This document shows positions 25,569 to 34,298 of a stretch of DNA of 64,000 nt, one piece after another. The notes beneath the pieces are model-generated. The model was not told the origin of the DNA and did not search any database. It saw only the letters and a program-made list of their open reading frames with translations. The stretch is from CAVVIG01 sp050249955 (GTDB lineage: Bacteria > Acidobacteriota > Vicinamibacteria > Vicinamibacterales > CAVVIG01), in contig JBFWPN010000011.1 of NCBI GenBank assembly GCA_050249955.1, forward strand, positions 124,001-188,000, in the 5' to 3' direction. The position numbers were made by a program, and so were the translations under genes. Each line of letters begins with the position of its first letter. Position 1 is the stretch's first letter.

Positions 25569-28313
25569 ATGATCCTTCGTGCCCGCACGGTCGCGCCACT
25601 TGCCCTGGCGCTCACCGTCCTCCTTGCCGGTTCGCCTGCCGCCCAGCGGAACCGGACATCGCCACCACCCGACGACCCCGACTTCGCGTCCTTCGTCCGC
25701 GCGGCCACGACGAGACCAGAGTTCTCGTCGCCGCTCGTGGATCACCTGCCGCGGAAAGCCGGCGTGCCAACCCCCAAGGACGTGCTCGGCTACCACGTGG
25801 GCACGGAGAAGAAGCTCACCTACTGGGCCGACCAGCAGCGGTGGTACCGCGCGCTCGAGAAGGCCCTGCCGGGACGGGTGAAGACCAGCGTGATTGGCGC
25901 AACGGAAGAAGGGCGCGAGATCATGGTGGTCTACATCACCTCAGAAGCGAACCTGAGGAACCTCGACCAGAACCGCGCCAGCATGCGGAAGATCGCCGAC
26001 CCGCGCGGTCTCGCGCCCGACGAGGTGCAGCGCCTCATCGCATCCACGAAGCCGCACTACCACCTCTCGGCAGGGCTCCACAGCGGCGAGACGAACACGT
26101 CGGAGATGCTGATGGAACTCAGCTACCGCCTCGCGGTGAGCGACGAGCCTTCCATCCGGCAGATTCGCGACAACGTCATCGTCTCGATGGTGCCGACCAC
26201 CGACATCGACGGCCGCGACCGCTACGTCGACTGGTACAACGCGTACAAGGTCGACGAGGGCTACGACGGCGGCGAGACGTACGGGGAGCCGCCGTACTGG
26301 GGCAAGTACGTCTTCCACGACAACAACCGCGACATCAACTACGGGGTCGACACGCTTCGGACCTACCTGACCTGGTACCTCCAGTGGGTGCCGCCGATCT
26401 GGCACGACCTGCACGAGGCCCAGACACTGCTGTACACCTACAGCGGGGGTGCCCCGCAGAACCCGAACTGGGATCCGACGCTCTACAACGACCTGATGTT
26501 CTTCGCGAACTACGAGGTGAGCCGCCTGACCGGCTACGGCATGCCAGGCGTGTGGCACTTCGGCTTCATGGATGCCTGGTCGCCCGGCTACCTGGCCATT
26601 GCCGCGCAGAACCACAACGGCATGCTGCGCATGTACGAGATCTTCAACCAGCAGGGGGCCAACACGAAGAAGGCGCGCTTCAGCGGTGCGCCCACCACCC
26701 GCCAGTGGTTCCGGCCCAATCCCGTGAAGGCCGGCGAGGTCGACTGGTCGATCCGCAACTCGATCAACTACTCCGAAACCGCGGTGCTCACCGCGCTCGA
26801 GCTGACCTCGCGCATGCCCGCCATGGTCGTGGAGAACTACCACCGCCGTGCCGCGAACGCGATCGATCGCGGCGCATCGCGGGCACCCTACGGGTTCGTC
26901 ATCCCTGCCGGCCAGGGCGACCAGACGCGCGTCGATCGGGTGGCCAACCTGCTCCGGCTGCAGGCCATCGAGGTGCGTCGTGCATCCGCTCCCGTCACGG
27001 TGCAGGACGGCACCTTCCCGGCCGGCTCCTACATCGTCCGCATGAACCAGCCGTACGGTCCCCTGGCCAAGACCCTGCTGGAACGGCAGGTCTATCCGGA
27101 CCCCGCGCTCAACACATACGACGACAGCGCCTGGACGATGGGGCTCGCCAACCAGGTGGAGGTGAAGACCATCGCGGACCGGGCCATCCTCGACGCGCCA
27201 GCCGACCTGCTCACGGCCGATGTCGTGACCGCCGGTTCGGTGCCGTCGAACCCGGAGGCCGATGACCTGCTGGTGGTGAAGCAGAACGGGGCCCTCGGGC
27301 TGATCACGCTGCGGTACCGGCTGAAGGATGTGGCGGTGAAGGCGCTCAGGAAGCCGTTCACGTCGGGTGAGGTGACATACCCAGCCGGCTCGTTCGTGCT
27401 GCCCGCATCGGACCGCGCGACGGACGAGATCCGCAGGCTGGGCCTCGAGGCGGGCGCGATTCCGGCCGGTACCGACCTGGCCACGCTCGACGTGGACCTG
27501 CCCCGCGTCGCCGTCTACACGACCTGGTCGAACACCGAGAAGGTTGGGTGGGTGCGCCTGGCCTTCGACCGCTTCGAGATCCCGTTCGACCTGATCCACA
27601 AGGACCACGTGAGGCAGGGGGGACTGCGCGCGAAGTACGACGTCATCGTGATGCCGCACCAGGGCACCAGCGGCAAGAGCATCGTCTTCGAGCAGCCGAA
27701 ACTCTCGAAGCCACTGCCATATCGCCGGAACGAACGGTTCAGGAGCTTCGGGTTCTACACCGAGACCGATGACGTGCGGGGAGGGATGGGGCTCGAGGGT
27801 GCGTCGGAATTCCAGCGGTTCGTGGAAGGGGGCGGGCTGCTGGTGACGCTCGGGATCGCGAGCGCGTTCCCGGCGGAGTTCGGGCTCGTCCGCGGCGTGG
27901 ATACGCAGCCGGCGCAGGCCGGCTTCTACGCGCCCGGTCCTTACGTCGAGAGCGAGGTGGTGCTGCCGGAGCACCCGGTGATGTTCGGCTACACCACCCG
28001 TCGCCTGGCCGTCCGGTACGCCAACGGTCCGCTGCTGCAGGCCGGGCCGGCACCCGGCGACACCACCGCCGCTCCTCCAGCACCATCCGGTCCCCGCGTG
28101 ATTGCGCGCTTCGTGGGCGGGGACGCGTCAGTGCTGAGCGGTGTCATGCGCGGGGCGGAGCAGGTTCGCGGCCGACCGATGGTGGTGGATGCCACGGCCG
28201 GCGCCGGTCACGTGCTGCTGTTCGCCAACAACCCGATCTACCGCTGGCAGACCTTCGGTGAGCACGCGATGGTGTTCAACGCGCTGCTGTTCTGGAACGA
28301 CCTGCTGCAGTGA
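25569..28313 (+). CDS. Secreted M14-family zinc carboxypeptidase-like protein
   Basis: A 914-residue protein with a signal peptide (about 1-25, ending AAQ). The M14 zinc site starts at GLHSGETN (His171, Glu174). The third-ligand region WHDLHEAQT (about 278-286) follows at family-typical distance. The long C-terminal half resembles the glutamine-amidotransferase-like accessory region seen in large M14 proteins of soil bacteria. It probably degrades peptides or peptidoglycan fragments outside the cytoplasm. A TATGAT box lies about 23 bases upstream of the ATG, without a clear -35. Confidence 0.88.
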   Translation: MILRARTVAPLALALTVLLAGSPAAQRNRTSPPPDDPDFASFVRAATTRPEFSSPLVDHLPRKAGVPTPKDVLGYHVGTEKKLTYWADQQRWYRALEKALPGRVKTSVIGATEEGREIMVVYITSEANLRNLDQNRASMRKIADPRGLAPDEVQRLIASTKPHYHLSAGLHSGETNTSEMLMELSYRLAVSDEPSIRQIRDNVIVSMVPTTDIDGRDRYVDWYNAYKVDEGYDGGETYGEPPYWGKYVFHDNNRDINYGVDTLRTYLTWYLQWVPPIWHDLHEAQTLLYTYSGGAPQNPNWDPTLYNDLMFFANYEVSRLTGYGMPGVWHFGFMDAWSPGYLAIAAQNHNGMLRMYEIFNQQGANTKKARFSGAPTTRQWFRPNPVKAGEVDWSIRNSINYSETAVLTALELTSRMPAMVVENYHRRAANAIDRGASRAPYGFVIPAGQGDQTRVDRVANLLRLQAIEVRRASAPVTVQDGTFPAGSYIVRMNQPYGPLAKTLLERQVYPDPALNTYDDSAWTMGLANQVEVKTIADRAILDAPADLLTADVVTAGSVPSNPEADDLLVVKQNGALGLITLRYRLKDVAVKALRKPFTSGEVTYPAGSFVLPASDRATDEIRRLGLEAGAIPAGTDLATLDVDLPRVAVYTTWSNTEKVGWVRLAFDRFEIPFDLIHKDHVRQGGLRAKYDVIVMPHQGTSGKSIVFEQPKLSKPLPYRRNERFRSFGFYTETDDVRGGMGLEGASEFQRFVEGGGLLVTLGIASAFPAEFGLVRGVDTQPAQAGFYAPGPYVESEVVLPEHPVMFGYTTRRLAVRYANGPLLQAGPAPGDTTAAPPAPSGPRVIARFVGGDASVLSGVMRGAEQVRGRPMVVDATAGAGHVLLFANNPIYRWQTFGEHAMVFNALLFWNDLLQ

Positions 28314-28318
28314 CCGCG

Positions 28319-29335
28319 TCAGACGGTCAGCACCACCTTGCCGATGTTCGCCCGTGCCTGGAGGTACCGGTGCGCGTCGGCTGTCTGCTCCAGCGGAAAG
28401 GTGGCCGAGACGACGGGTACGATCCGGCCAGCCTCGACTTCGCGCAGTACCAGTTCCATGGAGGCGGCCAGCCGGTCGCGTTCGTCCCAGAGATGGCCCA
28501 TGTTGAGGCCGAACACGCCACGGTTCCGGTTCATCAACGACAGCGGCTTGAACGACGGCATCGTCAACACCGTCCTGATCGCCTGGAGCACGCTCCGCTT
28601 CTGGCCCGGTGCGATGGACGACACGCCGTAGATGACGAGCCTGCCGAGCGGCGCGAGCATGCGGTAGCTGGCGGCGAAGCTGCGTCCGCCGAGGGAGTCG
28701 AGCACGACATCGACCCCACGGCCGTTCGTCAGCCTGCGCACCTCCTCGCCGACATCCGCCGTCCGGTAATCGATCAGGTGCGTCGCTCCGAACGCGCGCA
28801 CCGCCTCGTGCTTCGCGGCCGAGGCCGTGCCGATCACCGTGGCGCCCCTGAGGCGCGCCAGTTGCGTGGCGGCGATGCCGACGCCGCCGCCTGCGCCGTG
28901 CACGAGCACGGTGTCGCCAGCCTCGAGGTTCGCCAGGCGGTAGAGCGCGATGATCGCCGTCAGGTAGGTCACCGGCAGGGCCGCCGCCTGGATGGGCGTG
29001 AGCGACGCCGGTGCCGGATAGGCGAGGGTTGCCGGCGTGACCACGTGTGAGGCGTACCCCCCGAACCGCGTCAGTGCCACCACGCGGTCGCCCTCACGGA
29101 AGGCGGTCACCCCGGTCCCGACGGCGTCCACGGTGCCTGCCACTTCGTAGCCGACCACCATGGGCGGCTTCGGCGCGTCCGGGTACAGCCCCATCCTGGC
29201 CAGCACGTCCGCGAAGTTCACCCCGGCCGCCGTCACCGCGATCCGGATCTCGCCCGGCGCCGGGGCTGGCGTGGGCACCTCCTCGAGCCGGAGCACGTCC
29301 GGCGCCCCGTATCCCGGGACGATCACCTTGCGCAT
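28319..29335 (-). CDS. Zinc-independent medium-chain oxidoreductase (quinone oxidoreductase/VAT1-like)
   Basis: A 338-residue MDR enzyme. The N-terminal GroES-like domain (VTAAGVNFADVLARMG) lacks the zinc Cys ligands of alcohol dehydrogenases. The Rossmann domain carries VHGAGGGVGIAATQLA, the NADPH-binding motif of the quinone oxidoreductase group. Typical reactions are reduction of quinones or enones with NADPH. The start at 29335 is the ATG of MRKVIVPGYG; longer upstream frames lack coding signal. It is convergent with the M14 gene (six-base gap). Confidence 0.92.
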   Translation of the reverse strand: MRKVIVPGYGAPDVLRLEEVPTPAPAPGEIRIAVTAAGVNFADVLARMGLYPDAPKPPMVVGYEVAGTVDAVGTGVTAFREGDRVVALTRFGGYASHVVTPATLAYPAPASLTPIQAAALPVTYLTAIIALYRLANLEAGDTVLVHGAGGGVGIAATQLARLRGATVIGTASAAKHEAVRAFGATHLIDYRTADVGEEVRRLTNGRGVDVVLDSLGGRSFAASYRMLAPLGRLVIYGVSSIAPGQKRSVLQAIRTVLTMPSFKPLSLMNRNRGVFGLNMGHLWDERDRLAASMELVLREVEAGRIVPVVSATFPLEQTADAHRYLQARANIGKVVLTV

Positions 29336-29355
29336 GGGACAGCGAGTATACGGGT

Positions 29356-29385
29356 TTGACAGCCGTGGAAGCCCGGTCGTATAAC
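29356..29385 (+). promoter_or_regulatory. sigma70-type promoter for the small secreted protein
   Basis: TTGACA (29356-29361), an 18-base spacer and TATAAC (29380-29385) give an 11-of-12 match to consensus. The expected start site near 29392 leaves a 37-base leader that contains AGGAGGA at 29414-29420, nine bases before the ATG. This is among the strongest promoter and ribosome-site pairs in the window. Confidence 0.8.
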
Positions 29386-29428
29386 GGCACGCAGCGAGTT
29401 CGTAAGCCAGTCCAGGAGGATTCTGACG

Positions 29429-29782
29429 ATGCGTGCATTCGTTTCCGCCATGGTTGCCGCTGCCGTGATCGTGGTGCTCGGCGTGCCGGCTTCGGCGAAG
29501 ACCGAGACCGTCAAGGGGCAGGTGATCGATCAGGAGTGCTACCTTCGCGAGAAGAAGGTGGACGCCGACAAGGCCTGCGCTGTCGAGTGTGCCAAGTCCG
29601 GCAAGCCGATGGCTCTGCTGACGGCCGACGGCAAGGTCTACGAGATCACCGGTAGCCTTGCCGCCAACAAGAACGAGAAGCTCATTGCCCACGTCCTGCA
29701 CACCGTGGAGATCACGGGCGACGTCACCGAAACGGCGGGCAAGCGGTCCATCTCGGCTGACGCGCTGAAGATGGCGAAGTAG
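29429..29782 (+). CDS. Small secreted protein with three cysteines, unknown function
   Basis: A 117-residue product with a clear signal peptide (about 1-23, hydrophobic AAAVIVVLGVPASA). The mature part of about 94 residues has an OB-fold-like beta pattern (TVKGQVIDQECY ... ALLTADGKVYEI ... HTVEITGDVTE) and three Cys (QEC, KAC and VEC). I do not recognise a named family. A near-consensus promoter, a full AGGAGG site and a strong terminator make it a well-expressed monocistronic unit, suggesting an abundant periplasmic protein, perhaps metal- or thiol-related. Confidence 0.85.
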   Translation: MRAFVSAMVAAAVIVVLGVPASAKTETVKGQVIDQECYLREKKVDADKACAVECAKSGKPMALLTADGKVYEITGSLAANKNEKLIAHVLHTVEITGDVTETAGKRSISADALKMAK

Positions 29783-29802
29783 CACAGCCGCGACCCCCCG
29801 GC

Positions 29803-29841
29803 AGGCCCCGTGCGAACCAATCGCGCGGGGCCTTTCGTTTT
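29803..29841 (+). terminator. Intrinsic terminator after the small secreted protein gene
   Basis: The arms AGGCCCCG (29803-29810) and CGGGGCCT (29826-29833) pair perfectly around a 15-base loop with further GC pairing. They are followed by TTTCGTTTT. It lies 20 bases after the stop codon. Confidence 0.85.
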
Positions 29842-29879
29842 GATCCCCGACGAATTCCCTCTCCGGCTCCCACCAAGGT

Positions 29880-29899
29880 GGTACACACGTCGGTGTACC
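29880..29899. promoter_or_regulatory. Candidate operator: perfect 7-bp palindrome with 6-bp spacer
   Basis: GGTACAC and GTGTACC face each other around ACGTCG, 116 bases before the hybrid kinase start, in an otherwise gene-free 230-base gap. The spacing suits a dimeric DNA-binding protein and there is no T tract. Which regulator binds is unknown. Confidence 0.4.
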
Positions 29900-30014
29900 C
29901 TCGGACCTATCGCCGCCCAACCATGCTGTAATGGCTGTGTTGCCGTGGTGTTCCAGCACGGAGCGAACGGGGGAGTCTCGATGTTCGGGAGCGACGATAT
30001 CTTCCATGTGAGCC

Positions 30015-32723
30015 ATGCCGCCCGTTGACCCCTCGCGCGGGGTGTCGCTTCCTCCCGCGGCATTCGTGGCAGCGGCTCCGTTCCACGTGGTGTTCGGGCC
30101 TGACCTGCGGGTACGGCAGGTCGGTGCCGCGCTCGGACGGCTGGTGCCCGCGCTGCGTCCGGGGACACCGGCCGCCGATCACTTCCGCCTCATCGGTCCC
30201 TCGGTGCCGTTCGCGTTCGACGCCCTCCGCGACCAGTCCGGCACGGAGGTGTCCCTGGAAACGACGGCCATCCCGCTGCAGCTGAAGGGGCAGGTGCTCC
30301 ATGTCCCCGACGAGGGTTGCCTCATCTTCCTGGGCACACCGGCGACCGCCGACCCCCGGTCGATGTCGCCCGCAGGCTTCGCCATCGAGGACATCGCGAT
30401 CGGGTCGCCGGGCTCCGCCGTGCCGGACGCGTCCCAGGACGCGGTCCTTGCCGAAATGCGCCGGGTCCGCGACGAGGCCGACATGGCGAACCGCGCGAAG
30501 AGCGACTTCCTCGCGCGCATGAGCCACGAGATCCGGACGCCGCTGCACGCGATTGTCGGCATGACCGAGCTGGCGCTGGCCTCACCGCTCACCCGGGAAC
30601 AGAGGGACCTGATCGAGAGCGTCCGGTCCAGTTCCGACGCGCTGCTGTACCTCATCAACGACCTCCTCGACTTCTCCAGGCTCGAGGCCGGGGCGATGAC
30701 CATCGAGCAGGTGCCCTTCGACCTGTGGGCGCTCGTCGAGGGGGTGACCGACGCCGTGGCGGTCAAGGCCCACGCGAAGCACCTCGCCGTGGTCTGCTGG
30801 ATCCATCCGGACGTGCCCACGCAGGTTGTCAGCGATCCGAACCGGTTGCGCCAGATCCTGATGAACCTCGCCGGGAACGCCGTGAAGTTCACCGAGCGGG
30901 GACGGGTGCTCGTTCGCGTGCAGGTGGATGGGCCAGGACCGCGCGCGACCCTCACCGTCACCGTGTCGGACACGGGCCCCGGCATCGGCCTCGACGACCA
31001 GCCCCGCATCTTCGACCGTTTCTACCAGGCGCACCGCTCGAACACGCACCACGTGCCGGGCGCCGGGCTCGGCTTGAGCATCACGCGGACGCTCGTGGAA
31101 CTGATGGGGGGCTCGATTGCACTCGACAGCCGTCCGGGCGAGGGGGCCTGTTTCACGGTGTCGCTGCCGGTCGACGTCTCCGGCCAGCCGGCAGCGCGCG
31201 CCCCGCGCAGGCTGCCGGAGCGTCCGGTGCTGATCGTGCATGGCGACCGCGACGAGGCCGACATGCTGCGGTGCCATCTCGAGTATCACGGCTGCCAGGT
31301 GCAGGTGGTATCGACGGCGGCCGAGGCCAGGGAAGTACTCGCCGGCGGGACGCATGCGGCAGTCGTCGTCAGCGACACGCTGCCGGACCAGACGGGGCTC
31401 GAGCTGATTCGCAGCCTGCACCGCCCTGCGATCCAGGCACCGCTCCGGATCGTCCTGCTGGGGGCCACGCCGTCGCCCCACCTCGTTGGTGCGGTCGTCT
31501 CCGAAAGCCTGGTGAAGCCGGTGCATGCAGGACGATTGCTCGATGCACTCGAGGAGCGCGATCCGGACCAGCAGGTCGACGGTGTCCCTGCCCGGCCGTC
31601 GCTGGCGTCCCCCGAGGGGGCCGGTCGTCCCCCTCGCGTGCTGGTGGCCGAGGACAATCCCGAGAACCAGCTCGTGGCCACGCGCGTGCTGGAAGGTGCG
31701 GGCGCCCAGGTGACGATCGCGCCAGATGGACAGGTGGCCGTGGAGATGGCGGCGCGGCACCGATTCGACCTGATCCTCATGGATCTGCAGATGCCAGGGT
31801 TGGACGGCACCCAGGCCGCGGCAGCCATCCGCGAGGCGGAACGGGCGCGCGAGGAAGACCCGGTGCCGATCGTGGCCTTCACCGCGCACGCCGTAGAGGG
31901 CATTCGCGAGCAGTGCCTTCGGGCCGGCATGAACGATTACATCGTGAAGCCGATTACCGGACGGGACCTCGTGGCCACGGTCCAGCGCTGGGCCGATCGG
32001 CGGCCGGTCGTGCTCGTGGCCGACGATGCCCCCGAGATCAGGCAGTTGGTGCGGCACCGGCTCCGCGACACGTATCGGGTCGTGCCGGCCGTGAACGGCC
32101 AGGACGCACTCGAACAGTTCGGGCGTCATCCCGTGTCGGTGGTGCTGCTGGACATGAACATGCCGGTGATGGACGGCTATGCCACGGCGGCCGCCATCCG
32201 GCTGCGCGAGGATGGACGGCAGGTGCCGATCGTGGCCATCACGGGCAACGAGTCGACCGAGTCGCGTGAGCGGGCGGTCGCGGCCGGATGCACCCTGCAC
32301 CTGATGAAGCCGGTGCGGCTCGCGACGCTGTTCTCGACGGTGGAGGCGGCCGTGCGTCAGTCGGCCCAGCCGGCGGTGCCCGAGCCCGGGGCCGGAGCGA
32401 TGGTGGCCCGGTCCGCCCCCGACCAGCCGGTCCACCTGGAGATCGACCCGCTGCTCGCGGACCTGGTGCCCGGGTACGTGCGGGAGAAGCGCCGGCAGGT
32501 CGGGGATCTGCGACGGCTGATTGGCGAGCACGACATGGATCGCGTGAGGCGGATTGCCCACGACATCAAGGGAACCGGCACCGCCTACGGCATCCCCGAC
32601 GTGACCCGGATTGGCCGGGCGCTCGAGGCGGCCGGCCAGCAGGGCGACGCCGGAAGCGCCGCGCTGCTCGTGGAAGAACTGGATACACTGCTGGCACGGG
32701 TCCAGCAGCAACTCGGAGGCTGA
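30015..32723 (+). CDS. Hybrid histidine kinase: HNOBA-like sensor, HisKA, HATPase, three receivers, Hpt
   Basis: A 902-residue soluble multi-step phosphorelay kinase. Residues about 20-145 match the HNOBA pattern (FHVVFGPDLRVRQVG, ADHFRL, LKGQVLHVPDEGCLIFLGTP), a domain that usually partners heme-NO-binding (H-NOX) proteins. A coiled coil leads to HisKA with His171 in SHEIRTP, then HATPase with the N box NLAGNAVKF (285-293) and the G boxes. Receiver 1 (about 403-515) is divergent, with Asp454 the likely site. Receivers 2 and 3 are canonical (Asp590 and Asp713, both with MP after the Asp loop). A C-terminal Hpt has His849 in IAHDIKGTG. It lies one base from the next Hpt gene. Confidence 0.92.
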   Translation: MPPVDPSRGVSLPPAAFVAAAPFHVVFGPDLRVRQVGAALGRLVPALRPGTPAADHFRLIGPSVPFAFDALRDQSGTEVSLETTAIPLQLKGQVLHVPDEGCLIFLGTPATADPRSMSPAGFAIEDIAIGSPGSAVPDASQDAVLAEMRRVRDEADMANRAKSDFLARMSHEIRTPLHAIVGMTELALASPLTREQRDLIESVRSSSDALLYLINDLLDFSRLEAGAMTIEQVPFDLWALVEGVTDAVAVKAHAKHLAVVCWIHPDVPTQVVSDPNRLRQILMNLAGNAVKFTERGRVLVRVQVDGPGPRATLTVTVSDTGPGIGLDDQPRIFDRFYQAHRSNTHHVPGAGLGLSITRTLVELMGGSIALDSRPGEGACFTVSLPVDVSGQPAARAPRRLPERPVLIVHGDRDEADMLRCHLEYHGCQVQVVSTAAEAREVLAGGTHAAVVVSDTLPDQTGLELIRSLHRPAIQAPLRIVLLGATPSPHLVGAVVSESLVKPVHAGRLLDALEERDPDQQVDGVPARPSLASPEGAGRPPRVLVAEDNPENQLVATRVLEGAGAQVTIAPDGQVAVEMAARHRFDLILMDLQMPGLDGTQAAAAIREAERAREEDPVPIVAFTAHAVEGIREQCLRAGMNDYIVKPITGRDLVATVQRWADRRPVVLVADDAPEIRQLVRHRLRDTYRVVPAVNGQDALEQFGRHPVSVVLLDMNMPVMDGYATAAAIRLREDGRQVPIVAITGNESTESRERAVAAGCTLHLMKPVRLATLFSTVEAAVRQSAQPAVPEPGAGAMVARSAPDQPVHLEIDPLLADLVPGYVREKRRQVGDLRRLIGEHDMDRVRRIAHDIKGTGTAYGIPDVTRIGRALEAAGQQGDAGSAALLVEELDTLLARVQQQLGG

Positions 32724-32724
32724 C

Positions 32725-33078
32725 GTGGGTGAGCCACTGATCGACCTGACACGGACGGCGGCCCTGGGCGACCCCGGGACGCCGCAGGGTCGGGCGGCGC
32801 TCGTTGAGATATTCCGGGTCTACTTCGATAATGTGGGGGCGGCCTGCGACGAGATGCGTCGTGCCACGTCTGCCGACGTGGTGCGCGCGCAGGCCCACCG
32901 GGCCAAGGGGGCCAGCGGCATCGTGGGTGCCGTGGCGCTCACGACGATTTTCGCGGACCTCGAGGCCCGCGCTGCCGCGGGGGAAACGGTGCCGGACGAG
33001 GCTTTCGACGAGATCGAGCGCCAGCTTGCCGGCCTGCGCCAGGCGGTATCGGCGCGGACAGGCGAGGACTTCCAGTGA
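32725..33078 (+). CDS. Stand-alone Hpt phosphotransfer protein
   Basis: A 117-residue helical protein. The phospho-acceptor candidate is the His in AQAHRAKGASGIVGA, a slightly divergent form of the HxxKG Hpt core. It would shuttle phosphate between the hybrid kinase and the NarL-type regulator. The GTG at 32725 lies one base after the kinase stop with GGAGG six bases upstream. An ATG farther upstream would lie inside the kinase gene. The stop overlaps the regulator start (GTGA). Confidence 0.85.
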   Translation: MGEPLIDLTRTAALGDPGTPQGRAALVEIFRVYFDNVGAACDEMRRATSADVVRAQAHRAKGASGIVGAVALTTIFADLEARAAAGETVPDEAFDEIERQLAGLRQAVSARTGEDFQ

Positions 33079-33743
33079 CCCAACCGACGTCAGCCTCCAC
33101 CTACAAGGTCGTTGTCGCCGACGATCATCCGGTCGTACGCATCGGTGTCCGGAACATCCTGGCCGCCGTCCCCGAGTTCCAGATCGTGGGCGAGTGCAGC
33201 GACGGTGAGGCCGCGCTGCGCATGGTGCGGGCCCAGTCTCCCGACCTGCTGATCCTCGACCTGGCGATGCCCAAGATGTCGGGTATCGAGGTGCTGCGCG
33301 CGCTTCGCCAGGGCACCACCACCACGCGCACGCTCGTCCTCGCCGCCACGGTCGATCGCCGGCAGACGCTCGAGATCCTCCAGCTCGGGGCCCGCGGCAT
33401 CCTGCTCAAGGATGTCGTGGCCGAACGGCTCGGGACCGCGTGCCGCGCGGTCATCTCCGGCCGCTACTGGCTCGGCGACCAGACCGTCACCGACATCGTG
33501 CAGGCCATGGCCGACCCGGGCGGCCTGCAGCTGCCCGACCCGAACGGCACGACCCTGACCCCGCGCCAGCTCCAGATCGTGAAGGCCGTCGTCGAGGGCC
33601 GCTCCAACAAGGACATTGCCGAGAAGCTGGCGATCTCCGAGGAGACCGTCAAGCGCCACCTGACGATCATCTTCGACAAGACCGGCATGTCGAGCCGACT
33701 CGAACTCGCGATGTTCGCCGTGAAACACGGAATAGGAACTTAG
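33075..33743 (+). CDS. NarL/FixJ-family response regulator
   Basis: A 222-residue regulator with an N-terminal receiver (acid pair in VVVADDHP, phospho-Asp in LLILDLAMPKMSG, Lys in ILLKD). It also has a C-terminal LuxR-type helix-turn-helix (LTPRQLQIVKAVVEGRSNKDIAEKL, then EETVKRHL). It should bind DNA when phosphorylated and is the predicted output of the upstream kinase/Hpt relay. GTG start, GTGA-overlapped with the Hpt gene. Confidence 0.94.
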   Translation: MTQPTSASTYKVVVADDHPVVRIGVRNILAAVPEFQIVGECSDGEAALRMVRAQSPDLLILDLAMPKMSGIEVLRALRQGTTTTRTLVLAATVDRRQTLEILQLGARGILLKDVVAERLGTACRAVISGRYWLGDQTVTDIVQAMADPGGLQLPDPNGTTLTPRQLQIVKAVVEGRSNKDIAEKLAISEETVKRHLTIIFDKTGMSSRLELAMFAVKHGIGT

Positions 33744-33749
33744 AACGAA

Positions 33750-33925
33750 CTGGCGCGGGACAGCATCCTTCGACTTGCCGACAGCTCTCGGTCAGGCCCG
33801 GCGTTCATCGCCAGCTCGGCTCGCAGCTCATTCGCTCCGGAACATCGGTTGGCGCGAACCCCGAGGAGGCAAGAGCTGCGCACTCGAGACGTGAGTTCGC
33901 GTGCAAGACGTCACTCGTCCTGCGG
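33750..33925 (+). pseudogene. Frameshifted remnant of a four-helix-bundle (23S rRNA intervening-sequence type) protein gene
   Basis: Between the NarL regulator and the convergent receiver gene, one frame reads a helix ending ILRLADSSRSGPAF. From about 33800 another frame continues with QLIRSGTSVGANPEEARAA and SRREFACKTSLVLR, the diagnostic core of four-helix-bundle proteins. No start codon and no single open frame exist, and the end runs into the 3' part of the neighbour. The intact relative at 45152-45517 has QQLIRSATSVGAN at the same place. I take this as a decayed copy. The exact borders are approximate. Confidence 0.6.
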
Positions 33926-34297
33926 GCTTCTCCCCTCGAGCGCCGCCTGCACCGCCGTCCGAAGCTCCGCCCAGCCGCCTGTCTTCGACACGCACGCAAC
34001 CGCGCCGGCAGCCCTGGCGCGGTCGGCGATCTCGGAGGCGGAGGCGGTGAAGAGGATGACCGGAATGGTGACACCGCCGGAGTTGAGCCGCTCGAGGGTT
34101 TCCAGGCCGTCGATGCCGGGGAGCGAGAGGTCCAGGCAGATCAGGTCCAGGCCGGTGTCGGCCACGGCCTCCAGCAGGGCCTCACCCGACGTGAACACTC
34201 GCACGTCGTGTCCCTGGCTGGACAGGATGCGGCCGACGAGGACCGTGACCGTGGGGTCATCGTCCACGACGGCGATCCGGCGCGGAGGGGTGGTCAT
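33911..34297 (-). CDS. Single-domain response regulator (receiver only)
   Basis: A 128-residue CheY-like protein with the acid cluster in IAVVDDDP, phospho-Asp in LICLDLSLPGIDG, the Thr/Ala switch in ILFTASAS and Lys in CVSKTGG. It has no output domain, so it acts through protein contacts or as a phosphate sink. The ATG at 34297 is one base from the pyruvate carboxylase stop, so the two are almost certainly co-transcribed. It is convergent with the relay cluster and could receive phosphate from its Hpt proteins. Confidence 0.9.
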   Translation of the reverse strand: MTTPPRRIAVVDDDPTVTVLVGRILSSQGHDVRVFTSGEALLEAVADTGLDLICLDLSLPGIDGLETLERLNSGGVTIPVILFTASASEIADRARAAGAVACVSKTGGWAELRTAVQAALEGRSPQDE

Positions 34298-34298
34298 C

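Noticed and set aside
29803..30014. Small non-coding RNA in the gap before the hybrid kinase
   Set aside because: The hairpin at its start is explained as the terminator of the upstream gene, and no second terminator or promoter pair frames an independent transcript.
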